Shown here: piece by piece, positions 18,563-26,373 of the stretch | Layout of the letters: each line of letters starts with the position of its first letter | How positions within the stretch are numbered: the first letter of the stretch is position 1 | Source of the DNA: Thermococcus sp. MAR1 | GTDB taxonomy: Archaea > Methanobacteriota_B > Thermococci > Thermococcales > Thermococcaceae | Length of the DNA stretch: 64,000 nucleotides | Direction: 5' to 3' | NCBI RefSeq assembly: GCF_012027305.1 | Contig: NZ_SNUF01000001.1 | Coordinates: forward strand, 930,001 to 994,000 | Translations under genes and position numbers: made by a program | The notes under the pieces: model-generated | Databases searched by the model: none | What the model was told of the DNA's origin: nothing | Seen by the model: the letters and a program-made list of their open reading frames with translations, nothing else

Positions 18563-19405
18563 TCAATATATCAAGCCAAAAAGGAAGAGCGGAATCCTGC
18601 CGTTTCCGGTCAGCAGTCCGTCCACGGCTATATAATCCGGCCTCTGATATCTCCTCTTCTTCTCACCACCAACTTCTATTATCCAGTCTCCAACTTTAAA
18701 GTCCGCGGTTTTTTCACCCCGCTTTCCCTTTAGGTAGCACGGCTGGGAGATCCACCTCACGTGGTTCACGAAGAACTCCTCCCTCAAGGCACCCAGGTGA
18801 ATGCTGAAGCCCTTTTTGGCAAAGAACATTCTGAGTGGAACTGTAAGGTAGATCTTTGGCTCCTTTCTTACGCTACCGCAGGGCTGGAGGGTGTATAGCA
18901 AACCTGCCTTGGAGAGGTCCTCAACGAGCCTTATGGCCATGTTCTTTGAGACGCCCAGCTCCTTGGCTATTGAGGAATAATTCACCTCAAAGGGAGCAGA
19001 TTTAGCCACGAGATAGAGCAGGCGGTATGCATCTGTCTCGTACTTCACGCTGATTTCCCTCAGCGCGGATAGGTCCTCGAGTATAACCTTTCTGATGGAG
19101 TTTTCGAGGGCATCGTAGAACCCGCTCTCCGGGTAGAGGGCACCACCCCGCTCCATGTACTCCGTCCAGAGGGCGTGAAGTTCCATGTACATCTCTGTCA
19201 TGTCAAACGGTCTGGAAATCACTTCTTCCATTGAGTGGACGGGGATATCCATACCCTTTCGAATGTTCAGCCACTCCCTAAACGATGCCGGCGGCAATTC
19301 CTTCAGCACGACCCTACGGGACAGGTCCGCTCCGGAGTGAAGGACATCAACGGCAGATGACCCCTTTATAAACATTGTCCCCACGTGAGGACGATATGCA
19401 TGCAT
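18563..19405 (-). pseudogene. Truncated DUF4143-type ATPase lacking its P-loop domain
   Basis: 280 codons remain open. The sequence matches the middle and C-terminal part of archaeal AAA ATPases of the DUF4143 type: sensor-like FIKGSSAVDVLHSG, then ADLSRRVVLKELPPASFREWL, a winged-helix region (SIAKELGVSKNMAIRLVEDLSKAG) and a C-terminal DxExK-like nuclease-fold segment ending in DWIIEVGG. Family members are normally over 400 residues and carry Walker A and B motifs before this point; both are absent, and the MutS2-like gene ends only 30 bp upstream. A GCGGTGACGG site precedes the ATG, so the stump may still be translated. Probably a deletion remnant. Confidence 0.7.
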
Positions 19406-19435
19406 TCCGTCACCGCTCAGGGACGAGTGCAGAAC

Positions 19436-21166
19436 TCACTCCTGCCCGAACGCCCTCAGAACCCTCTCGAATATCTCCCTCTCCTTCCCGCGCTTCTTTC
19501 GTGCAAGTCTTTCAACGATGAGCTCTGGAGTACTCCGACCGAGCTTTCCGAAGACCGGCTGCCGATCAACGATGAGGTTGAGGTTCTCATCAAGGCCTTT
19601 GGCCTCTATTCCATCGACTCTGGCAAAGGGAAGTTCTTTCTTCAAATCCTCTCCCAGGTGGGAGACTATGACAACGTAAAAGCCCCTCTCGTGGGCAATT
19701 TTGAGGAGCTCACCGATTATCTTCACCGCCGCGCCCGGCTCTGTTATGGCCTCGAACTCGTCTATGAGGATGAGCTTTCTGCCCGAACCCTTCAACGCAC
19801 GGACGAATGAGCGCAGGGCCGTTTCAAAGGCCCCGGCTCCATAGACACTCCTCTTCCTCCGGAAGAAGAACAACTCATCGAGGGGCTCAACCCAGGCCTT
19901 CTCGGCCGGCACGGGAAGACCCATATGGAAGAGGATCATTATCTGGGTCATCAGCTCCAGAAGGCTCGTCTTTCCGCCGCTGTTGGCACCGGTGAGGATA
20001 ACCACTTTCTCGCCGCCTATATCTCCAGCTCCCTGGACTGAGAACTCATCAGGCGTTTTCCCGACAGCATAGCTGACCGGCTGGGGGTTTTCTATGAAGA
20101 GGTGCCTCCCGCTGACGAACGCCATTCCACCCTCCCAGAGCTCCGGAAAGGAAAAGCCCTCGGTGAAGTCTTTCACCGCCAGCAGGAAGTCAAGCTCATA
20201 AACCCTGCCGAGTTCTTCCCGGAGCTTGGGGAGAAGGGGCATTATCCTCTCAAGCACTTCCCTGCTCTTTAGGTAAAGCTCGACCCTAAGCTCCCTATCG
20301 AGCTCCTCGCGGAGCATCTCCACCCTCTCCGGGGGCACGGTCACCGGATACAGCTCCTCCCGGGAAAAGAGCTCAACGGTTATGCCAAGCTTCTCGCTCA
20401 GCTCCTTTTCGGTTTCGTTGATTAAGTCAATAATTTCACCCTCAACCTCTCCAAAGTGTCTGAATATGGCCTCGTAGTTCCCGGCCTTGAGCTCTCCGAG
20501 GAAGTCGAGCAATTCCTTCCCGCTCAGCGTCAGGCTGAACTTCTCAAGTTTCTCTGCTATTTCCTCGTTAAGCTCGCGCTCTTTCTCGGCTATTAGTTCC
20601 TCAAGGCCGTCGAGGAGCTTCCGCTTTCCCATGACCTCCCCAAGCTCGTTCAGCTCACGGAGGATTTCTGAGGCGACGCTGCCCTCGCCGGTTAGCTCGC
20701 CGATTTTGGCCAGGGCCTCAAGGGTTCCCTTATTCTCCCATAGGGGCATGATGTAGAGCTCCGGTGCTATCTGGGACGGCGTTAGCTCGACGTCAATCCC
20801 GTAGCCAACGGTGCTGAGCACCAGCTGATAGCCCTCCGCCTCCTCTAAACCCGTCGAGACCTCACAGAGTCCCAGGCTCTGGGCCCTTTCGAGTTCACTT
20901 TCGTCAACTATGAGGATTCTGTCGTGAAGGTAATCGCGGCGGAACTTTATCGGTTTGACTTTGGCTACCTGCTCCCTCAGCTCGGCCCGGATTTTAGGGA
21001 GGTTTTCCCGGAAATAATCCCGCCTGCGAAGAATTTCATCCCGCTCGGAGGTGGGTTCAAACCTATCTAGAAAGACCGAACTCCCAGGGAGGACTAACCG
21101 CCTCTTTATCTCCTCTCTGATTGCGCGGTATATCGCTTTAGCCTCGGGGTTCAGCTTGAGCGTCAT
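19436..21166 (-). CDS. MutS2-like DNA-binding ATPase
   Basis: A 576-residue protein of the archaeal MutS-related family. Walker A GANSGGKTS begins near residue 393, Walker B is LILIDEFEA (about 473-481), and a long coiled-coil-rich region (residues about 210-340) precedes them, matching the core, lever and clamp layout. It lacks the C-terminal Smr nuclease domain of bacterial MutS2. It may act on recombination intermediates or other branched DNA. The frame extends 39 codons upstream, but the ATG at 21166 begins a conserved-looking MTLKLNPEAK and lies about 28 bases from a TATA-like AACTTTTTTAG, so a leaderless start is inferred. Confidence 0.85.
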   Translation of the reverse strand: MTLKLNPEAKAIYRAIREEIKRRLVLPGSSVFLDRFEPTSERDEILRRRDYFRENLPKIRAELREQVAKVKPIKFRRDYLHDRILIVDESELERAQSLGLCEVSTGLEEAEGYQLVLSTVGYGIDVELTPSQIAPELYIMPLWENKGTLEALAKIGELTGEGSVASEILRELNELGEVMGKRKLLDGLEELIAEKERELNEEIAEKLEKFSLTLSGKELLDFLGELKAGNYEAIFRHFGEVEGEIIDLINETEKELSEKLGITVELFSREELYPVTVPPERVEMLREELDRELRVELYLKSREVLERIMPLLPKLREELGRVYELDFLLAVKDFTEGFSFPELWEGGMAFVSGRHLFIENPQPVSYAVGKTPDEFSVQGAGDIGGEKVVILTGANSGGKTSLLELMTQIMILFHMGLPVPAEKAWVEPLDELFFFRRKRSVYGAGAFETALRSFVRALKGSGRKLILIDEFEAITEPGAAVKIIGELLKIAHERGFYVVIVSHLGEDLKKELPFARVDGIEAKGLDENLNLIVDRQPVFGKLGRSTPELIVERLARKKRGKEREIFERVLRAFGQE

Positions 21167-21272
21167 CGCTAAGGAAATGGGCAAAGGACTAAAAAAGTTA
21201 CCTGAAGCTCGGGAACGGCAAATTTTATAAAATCGTAGAGTAAATTCCAAACAATGCCCTCGGGTGAGGTGA

Positions 21273-21785
21273 ATGATAGTCAAGAGAATTCTCAGACCGG
21301 CCTACCGTATCAGAGTGCTGGAATTCGCAAAATCCACGCCCAAGGATATCCTACCTCATTTTAAGAGGAAGGGAGCGTATGTTGTCGAATTCTCCTCTGA
21401 TATCGATCCGGAGCTTCATGTGGAATCCTTCCTGGCCTCAAGCTACGGGGAGTACGTTTATCTGTTAAAATTCAAAGATGGAAAAATGTTTCTTGCAAGG
21501 CACACATCATGGGTTTCCAAGGAGGAATGGCCGAGCCCAAAGCGGTTCATGGCCCGAGATGAGAACGGGCTAAAGCGCTTCCTCGTGTCCAGAACCTCTC
21601 TAAGGGAGAGGTTTCTCACAGAACTGCCTCCTCTTGTGATATGGGGGGCTGTGTTTCTCGGGATAATAAACCGGGCCTTCAGGGACAATCCCAGCGGAAG
21701 CCTCTTTCTGCTATTCTTTGGTTTCATACTGAACGATTTAGCGAAACTACTGGAATACGCCCTGATTGGCTACTGTGAAGAGTAG
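21273..21785 (+). CDS. Unknown protein with C-terminal hydrophobic segments
   Basis: A 170-residue protein, not recognised. The N-terminal ~110 residues are soluble and rich in charged and aromatic residues. Two hydrophobic stretches near the C-terminus (about 115-129 and 140-160) could anchor it in the membrane. GGTGAGGTGA precedes the ATG and a TATA box lies at 21221-21232. The last 16 bases overlap the 3' end of the convergent moaC gene. Promoters of this gene and the MutS2-like gene are back to back. Confidence 0.7.
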   Translation: MIVKRILRPAYRIRVLEFAKSTPKDILPHFKRKGAYVVEFSSDIDPELHVESFLASSYGEYVYLLKFKDGKMFLARHTSWVSKEEWPSPKRFMARDENGLKRFLVSRTSLRERFLTELPPLVIWGAVFLGIINRAFRDNPSGSLFLLFFGFILNDLAKLLEYALIGYCEE

Positions 21786-22249
21786 GTCTCCTTCACCTTC
21801 TCGACCACATGAACGTCCTCAATCCTCGTGAAGGGATACTGACCGTTCTCGTCCTTCTCAACGGCCTTCACCATGTCCCATATCGTCAGAAGTGCAACTG
21901 TGACGCCGGTTAAAGCCTCCATCTCAACTCCCGTCTTGTAATAGGCGCGAACTTCGCAGGTTGCTTCGATGTAGTCCTCGCCGAACTCGAAGGAGATGTC
22001 AACGCCTGTGAGTGGTATCGGGTGGCAGAGGGGAACCAGCTCCGGCGTCTTCTTGACGGCCAGGATTCCCGCTATCTGGGCGGTGGCTACAACGTTACCT
22101 TTCTTCGTCTTCCCGGACCTTATCAATTCTATCGTTTCCGGCCTGAGCCTTATCCTGCCCTTTGCCACGGCCCTTCTGAAAACCTCACTCTTGTGGCCAA
22201 CCTCAACCATCTTAACGCCCCTTTCATCGAAGTGAGTGAACCCCTTCAT
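21770..22249 (-). CDS. moaC: Cyclic pyranopterin monophosphate synthase MoaC
   Basis: A 159-residue MoaC, which converts the MoaA product to cyclic pyranopterin monophosphate in molybdopterin/tungstopterin synthesis. Family motifs are clear: [42 protein letters not shown] and the catalytic-region [11 protein letters not shown]. The tungsten cofactor is needed by the aldehyde oxidoreductase-type enzyme at 56.7-58.6 kb, although the genes are unlinked. Start at the ATG preceding THFDE, a conserved N-terminal motif; GGGGGAG lies upstream. Confidence 0.95.
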   Translation of the reverse strand: MKGFTHFDERGVKMVEVGHKSEVFRRAVAKGRIRLRPETIELIRSGKTKKGNVVATAQIAGILAVKKTPELVPLCHPIPLTGVDISFEFGEDYIEATCEVRAYYKTGVEMEALTGVTVALLTIWDMVKAVEKDENGQYPFTRIEDVHVVEKVKETYSSQ

Positions 22250-22346
22250 GAATCTCCCCCAGCTATATAAGTCGCTCCCCCTTTAAAACCCTGCCCGTAA
22301 TCCTTTTAAGTTATGCCCTCCTTACTATCGTCAGAGGTGGTAATGC

Positions 22347-23276
22347 ATGCCGTCACCCGCCATACTCATCGAGAACCTCACAAAATCGTACGGGACCCTG
22401 AGGGCGGTTGATTCCCTCACCCTGGAGGTCAACGAGGGAGAAATCTTCGGTTTCCTGGGTCCAAACGGCGCAGGTAAAACCACCACCATCCTCAGCATGC
22501 TCAATCTGGTTATACCTGACGAAGGTAGGGTGGAGCTTCTCGGAATGGACGTGACAAAGGAGCCGATTCGGATAAAGGAACGGCTTGGATACCTCCCGGA
22601 GAACGCAACGGTATACGGCGAGCTGACAGCATGGAAAAACCTGGAGTTCTTCGCAAACTTTTACAGGATGTCGAACGCTGAGAAGGAGAAGCGAATAACC
22701 GAACTCCTGAAGATGGTCGGCCTCTGGGAGGTTCGCTATAGAAAGGCGAAGACCTTCTCCAAGGGCATGAAGCAGAGACTTCTGATAGCCCAGACGTTTA
22801 TAAACGACCCCGAACTGCTCATCCTCGACGAGCCGACGAGCGGCCTCGACCCCGAGGGAGCCCACCTCGTTAAGAGGCTCATCAGGGAGGCAAAGGCCGA
22901 GGGCAGAACCGTCTTCTTTTCATCCCACGTGCTCAGCGAGGTCGAGGAGCTCAGCGACAGGGTCGGTATAATAGTGAAAGGGAAGCTGAAGGCCGTCGGA
23001 ACCCTCGGGGAGATAAAGAGGCAGTTCATGGAGCTTGAGGGCTACGAGATAAAGGTTGAGACCAAGGAGCCGCTGCCGGAGATAGAGCATTCCGAGATAA
23101 CGAGGGTCGAGCCGGTCGGACCGAATCGGGCCATAATATTTGCCAGGACCGACATAAGGGAAGACCTCTCCAAATACCTCTCCGAAAAAGGCCTCACGAT
23201 CCTGAAGCTCGATGTTGAAGAACCCAGCCTGGAGGACGTTTTCCTCCGGACTATCTACGGGAGGGATGGAGAATGA
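22347..23276 (+). CDS. ABC transporter ATP-binding protein
   Basis: A 309-residue ABC ATPase of the CcmA/NatA exporter type. Walker A GPNGAGKTT, signature FSKGMKQRL, Walker B LLILDEPTSGLDPEG and the switch histidine (SSHVLSEVEEL) are all intact. A C-terminal ~80-residue extension is typical of this class. AGAGGTGG precedes the ATG at 22347. The ATGA overlap with the next gene and a second ATGA overlap between that gene and the permease make a three-gene operon. Confidence 0.93.
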   Translation: MPSPAILIENLTKSYGTLRAVDSLTLEVNEGEIFGFLGPNGAGKTTTILSMLNLVIPDEGRVELLGMDVTKEPIRIKERLGYLPENATVYGELTAWKNLEFFANFYRMSNAEKEKRITELLKMVGLWEVRYRKAKTFSKGMKQRLLIAQTFINDPELLILDEPTSGLDPEGAHLVKRLIREAKAEGRTVFFSSHVLSEVEELSDRVGIIVKGKLKAVGTLGEIKRQFMELEGYEIKVETKEPLPEIEHSEITRVEPVGPNRAIIFARTDIREDLSKYLSEKGLTILKLDVEEPSLEDVFLRTIYGRDGE

Positions 23277-25402
23277 GAAAATTCCTGGTGGTTCTGCTTT
23301 CCTTCGTTCTTCTGTCCTCACTCGTTGCGGCTCAGCCTTACGTGACGGTGTTCGAGGACAGGATCTCCGTGGGGCAGACGATCGCGGTTGGGAACTACAC
23401 GATAACGGTGGTTCAGGCCGCCGACGGGAGTTACTATCTGATGCTGAGGAACGGGAGCAGGATACTGGAACTGAAGCCCTTCGCCTTTGGAACCGAAATA
23501 GAGCGTGACGGCCTCAGGATACTCATGGGGAGCTACACCGCGCAGGGCGGCTTCATAGTCGTGTCCGTGAAGCCAGAGTTCGTTACGTCCCTAAAACCCG
23601 AAGTCGGTGCCAAGGCAGTTTTCAATGGGAACGTTGTCCGCGTTATCGCAGCGGGCAACAGGACCGTAGACGTCTCCGTGAACGGTGTTGCGAGGACTCT
23701 GGAGGTAAACGGAAGTGCCATTGTCGACCTCATAGCCTTGGAGTACGATGGAAAGGAGATAAAAGTATACGCCGCGGAACCCGCCTCGGAAACGGTCAGC
23801 ATGGAATACTCGGTGTTCTACCCTTACGGGAAGATAAGGGTCTCCGGGCCCGTTGATGTGCCGATAACGATAACCAGCGCCTCGAACTCGGAGCTTAGAC
23901 TGCCCCTCAGGGTCACCTCGATGCCGGAAGGGTGGAGGGCAAGCTTCCTGTACGGTGGTGTCGAGGTCGAGGAGATAACGCTTCACCCCAAGGGTTCGGT
24001 AACGGTCAGCCTTCACATTGAGCCTGCCGGTAGCGGAACCCTCGGATTCTCCATTGGGGACCTTCCGGGAAGCGTTCAGATAGAGGCCGCTGCAATCGAT
24101 GTCTCAATTCCGTATCTGGGCCTGGAGGCAGAGGCGGGACAGAAACTCGCGGTTCCAATAACCTTCACGGGAAGCGGCGCCGTGGAGTTCCAGGCAACTG
24201 AGGTCCCGGCAGGATGGACGATGTACCTGACGGACGGCCAGTACAGGCTCAGGAGCTTTACCGTTTCGGGAACCTTCAGCGCCACCCTGTTCATCGAGAT
24301 ACCCAGGAACGCGACCCTTGGCGACCACAGGCTGAGCTTCACCATAAACGGGAAGGAATACGGCCTGACGGTTCACATATACAAGACGTACCTCGGCCAG
24401 CCCGCGAAGCTGACGGTGATCCTGACCGACGGGAGCGGGAATCCATTGAAGGGATGGGTCAGCATCGGCGGAAAGAACGTTACGACGTCGGCGGTTGGCA
24501 GCGTTACCGTTGAGCTCCCAGCGGGAGAGTATAGAATCGCCGCCGGCGCTCCTGGGGCAGTCCCAATAGAGGAAACTGTAAAACTGGGGGACGGCGAGGA
24601 GAAGACCCTCAATATAGCCCTAACAAAGGCGCCCCACTACTTCGAGGCCAGGCTCAAGAACGACGTTCTTACAGTGACAGCGGGGGCGAGTGCCAGCACG
24701 GAGCTCACGATAACCAACCTCGGCTCCAAAGAGGACGAGTACCGTGTCACGCTGGAGGGTCTCGAACCCGAGTGGAGCTACGTGATCAGCCGGGATCCCA
24801 CCGGCGCAACGCCTATTGGCACAATGAAAGCAGACCCCGGAGAGAGTGCCAGCGCGTACCTCGTTGTTATAGCCCCGTTCAACGTAGTGTCCGGCGAAAT
24901 AAACGCCAAGCTCATCATCACCGGGAAGGGCACCAAGGTTGAAATCCCCGTCATAATCAAAGTCGAGAACCCTGCCGCACTCTCCCTCAACGCTGATTAT
25001 CCGGCGCTCACGGTCAAGGCAGGGGGCTCAACGGCCACCACGGTATGGATTGACAGCATGGGGACAACGGTCACCAACATCAAGATAACCGTCCAGGCCC
25101 CCAGCGGATGGGAAGTTGAGGCGGTTCCCAGCAGCATACCCCGAGTAGGACCGATCAGAAAGGGAAACGTTGTGGTCAGCGAGGGCCCCAGCCAGTTTGA
25201 GTTGAGGATCAAGGTTCCCAAGTCAGCCCCCGCGGGGACCTACACCATAACCGTAACCGCCACCGGTGACCAGGCAAAGGCAGAAACCGTGATAACGGTC
25301 AGGGTTACGCAGGGCTCAAGCAGCGCTTATCTCGGAATCCTCCTGCTCGTGGTCGTCTTCGGCATCGTAATATGGCTGATGAGGAGGGTCGGTAGGAGAT
25401 GA
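23273..25402 (+). CDS. Large secreted/anchored beta-rich protein (COG1470/NEW3-like)
   Basis: A 709-residue extracytoplasmic protein. An N-terminal signal peptide (residues 1-20, FLVVLLSFVLLSSLVAAQ) and a C-terminal membrane anchor followed by RRVGRR bracket a series of immunoglobulin-like beta domains. The repeated motif of alternating valine/threonine strands with xxGxxAST is typical of NEW3/CARDB-like domains (about residues 455-560 and 565-680), and a carboxypeptidase-regulatory-like module (LTDGSGNPLKGWVSIGG) lies near 375-445. It has several N-x-S/T sequons. It sits between ABC ATPase and permease with 4-base overlaps at both ends, implying that it works at the outer face of the exporter. 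Confidence 0.82.
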   Translation: MRKFLVVLLSFVLLSSLVAAQPYVTVFEDRISVGQTIAVGNYTITVVQAADGSYYLMLRNGSRILELKPFAFGTEIERDGLRILMGSYTAQGGFIVVSVKPEFVTSLKPEVGAKAVFNGNVVRVIAAGNRTVDVSVNGVARTLEVNGSAIVDLIALEYDGKEIKVYAAEPASETVSMEYSVFYPYGKIRVSGPVDVPITITSASNSELRLPLRVTSMPEGWRASFLYGGVEVEEITLHPKGSVTVSLHIEPAGSGTLGFSIGDLPGSVQIEAAAIDVSIPYLGLEAEAGQKLAVPITFTGSGAVEFQATEVPAGWTMYLTDGQYRLRSFTVSGTFSATLFIEIPRNATLGDHRLSFTINGKEYGLTVHIYKTYLGQPAKLTVILTDGSGNPLKGWVSIGGKNVTTSAVGSVTVELPAGEYRIAAGAPGAVPIEETVKLGDGEEKTLNIALTKAPHYFEARLKNDVLTVTAGASASTELTITNLGSKEDEYRVTLEGLEPEWSYVISRDPTGATPIGTMKADPGESASAYLVVIAPFNVVSGEINAKLIITGKGTKVEIPVIIKVENPAALSLNADYPALTVKAGGSTATTVWIDSMGTTVTNIKITVQAPSGWEVEAVPSSIPRVGPIRKGNVVVSEGPSQFELRIKVPKSAPAGTYTITVTATGDQAKAETVITVRVTQGSSSAYLGILLLVVVFGIVIWLMRRVGRR

Positions 25403-26325
25403 ACCCCGCCTGGAACATAGCTCTCAAGGAGCTATACACCTCGGTGAAGAGCAAGAGGTTCATCGTCATCATGGCTCTCTACCTCCTTATTTTTGGCCTC
25501 GCGGTCTACGGCATCAAGGACTACCTGATTCAGATGGGCGTTCCAAGCGTCGAATCCAACGAGTTCGGCCTGTGGGGAACCACGGGTGAGGTTTACATGA
25601 CCCCCCTTGCGATGCTCTTCATGATAAACATGATGATAATCACCGTCATTGGGGCGGTCCTCGGAGCCGCCCTCGGATCGGACGCAATAAACCGGGAGGT
25701 TGAAACCGGAACGGCCAAGGTTCTCCTGGGCCACCCAGTTTACAGGGACGAGGTCATCAACGGCAAGTTCCTTGGAATGGGGGCCCTGATAGTACTGACG
25801 AACCTGGTGGTATACGTTGCCATCATCGCCGTGATGCTCATACTGGGAATACCCGTTGATGGGGACTCGCTCCTTAGAGGGTTCCTGGCGATCCTGGCGA
25901 CAATGCTTTACACGCTGGTATTCCTCTCAATTGGAGTGCTGTTCTCAACGCTCTTCAAAAAGCCTGAGACCTCGATGCTCGCCACAGTTGGTCTGGCGAT
26001 TTTCCTCACGGTCTTCTACGGCATCGTGGTGGAGATCGTGGCACCAAAGCTCGCAGGACCAGAGCCGCCTTGGGGGACGAGCGCCCATGAGGTCTGGCGA
26101 GAAACCGTGAACACATGGATGGCAAGGCTCCACTTCCTGAACCCCGCACACCACTACGCCCAGCTCGTTCAGTACATCTTCGGAGGCGACAGATTCCTCA
26201 ACTACTACCTCCCCCTTGGAGACTCCTTCACCTACGGCTTCAACAACCTGGCGATACTGTTGGTCATGCTATTCCTGCCCTTTGCCTTCGCCTACGTCAG
26301 GTTCATGACCAGCGACATCAACTGA
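25399..26325 (+). CDS. ABC-2-type transporter permease
   Basis: A 308-residue permease with about six transmembrane segments. The first is at residues ~20-38, followed by a large extracytoplasmic loop, then segments around 70-95, 130-150, 160-180, 190-215 and a last one near 280-300. It pairs with the ATPase of the same operon. The ATGA overlap with the preceding gene suggests coupled translation. The transported substrate is unknown; export or membrane-protein extraction are both plausible for the ABC-2 class. Confidence 0.88.
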   Translation: MNPAWNIALKELYTSVKSKRFIVIMALYLLIFGLAVYGIKDYLIQMGVPSVESNEFGLWGTTGEVYMTPLAMLFMINMMIITVIGAVLGAALGSDAINREVETGTAKVLLGHPVYRDEVINGKFLGMGALIVLTNLVVYVAIIAVMLILGIPVDGDSLLRGFLAILATMLYTLVFLSIGVLFSTLFKKPETSMLATVGLAIFLTVFYGIVVEIVAPKLAGPEPPWGTSAHEVWRETVNTWMARLHFLNPAHHYAQLVQYIFGGDRFLNYYLPLGDSFTYGFNNLAILLVMLFLPFAFAYVRFMTSDIN

Positions 26326-26333
26326 CTTTCCGC

Positions 26334-26367
26334 TTTTCTATTTGCAAATTTGTAAAGAATAGGAAAA
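26334..26367. terminator. Imperfect hairpin between convergent genes
   Basis: TTTTCTATT (26334-26342) pairs with AATAGGAAAA (26358-26367) with one bulged base, around a 15-base loop. It is AT-rich and lies in the 48-bp gap between the permease and rtcB, whose 3' ends face each other, so it could serve as a bidirectional transcription stop. Prediction from symmetry only. Confidence 0.35.
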
Positions 26368-26373
26368 CCGAAA

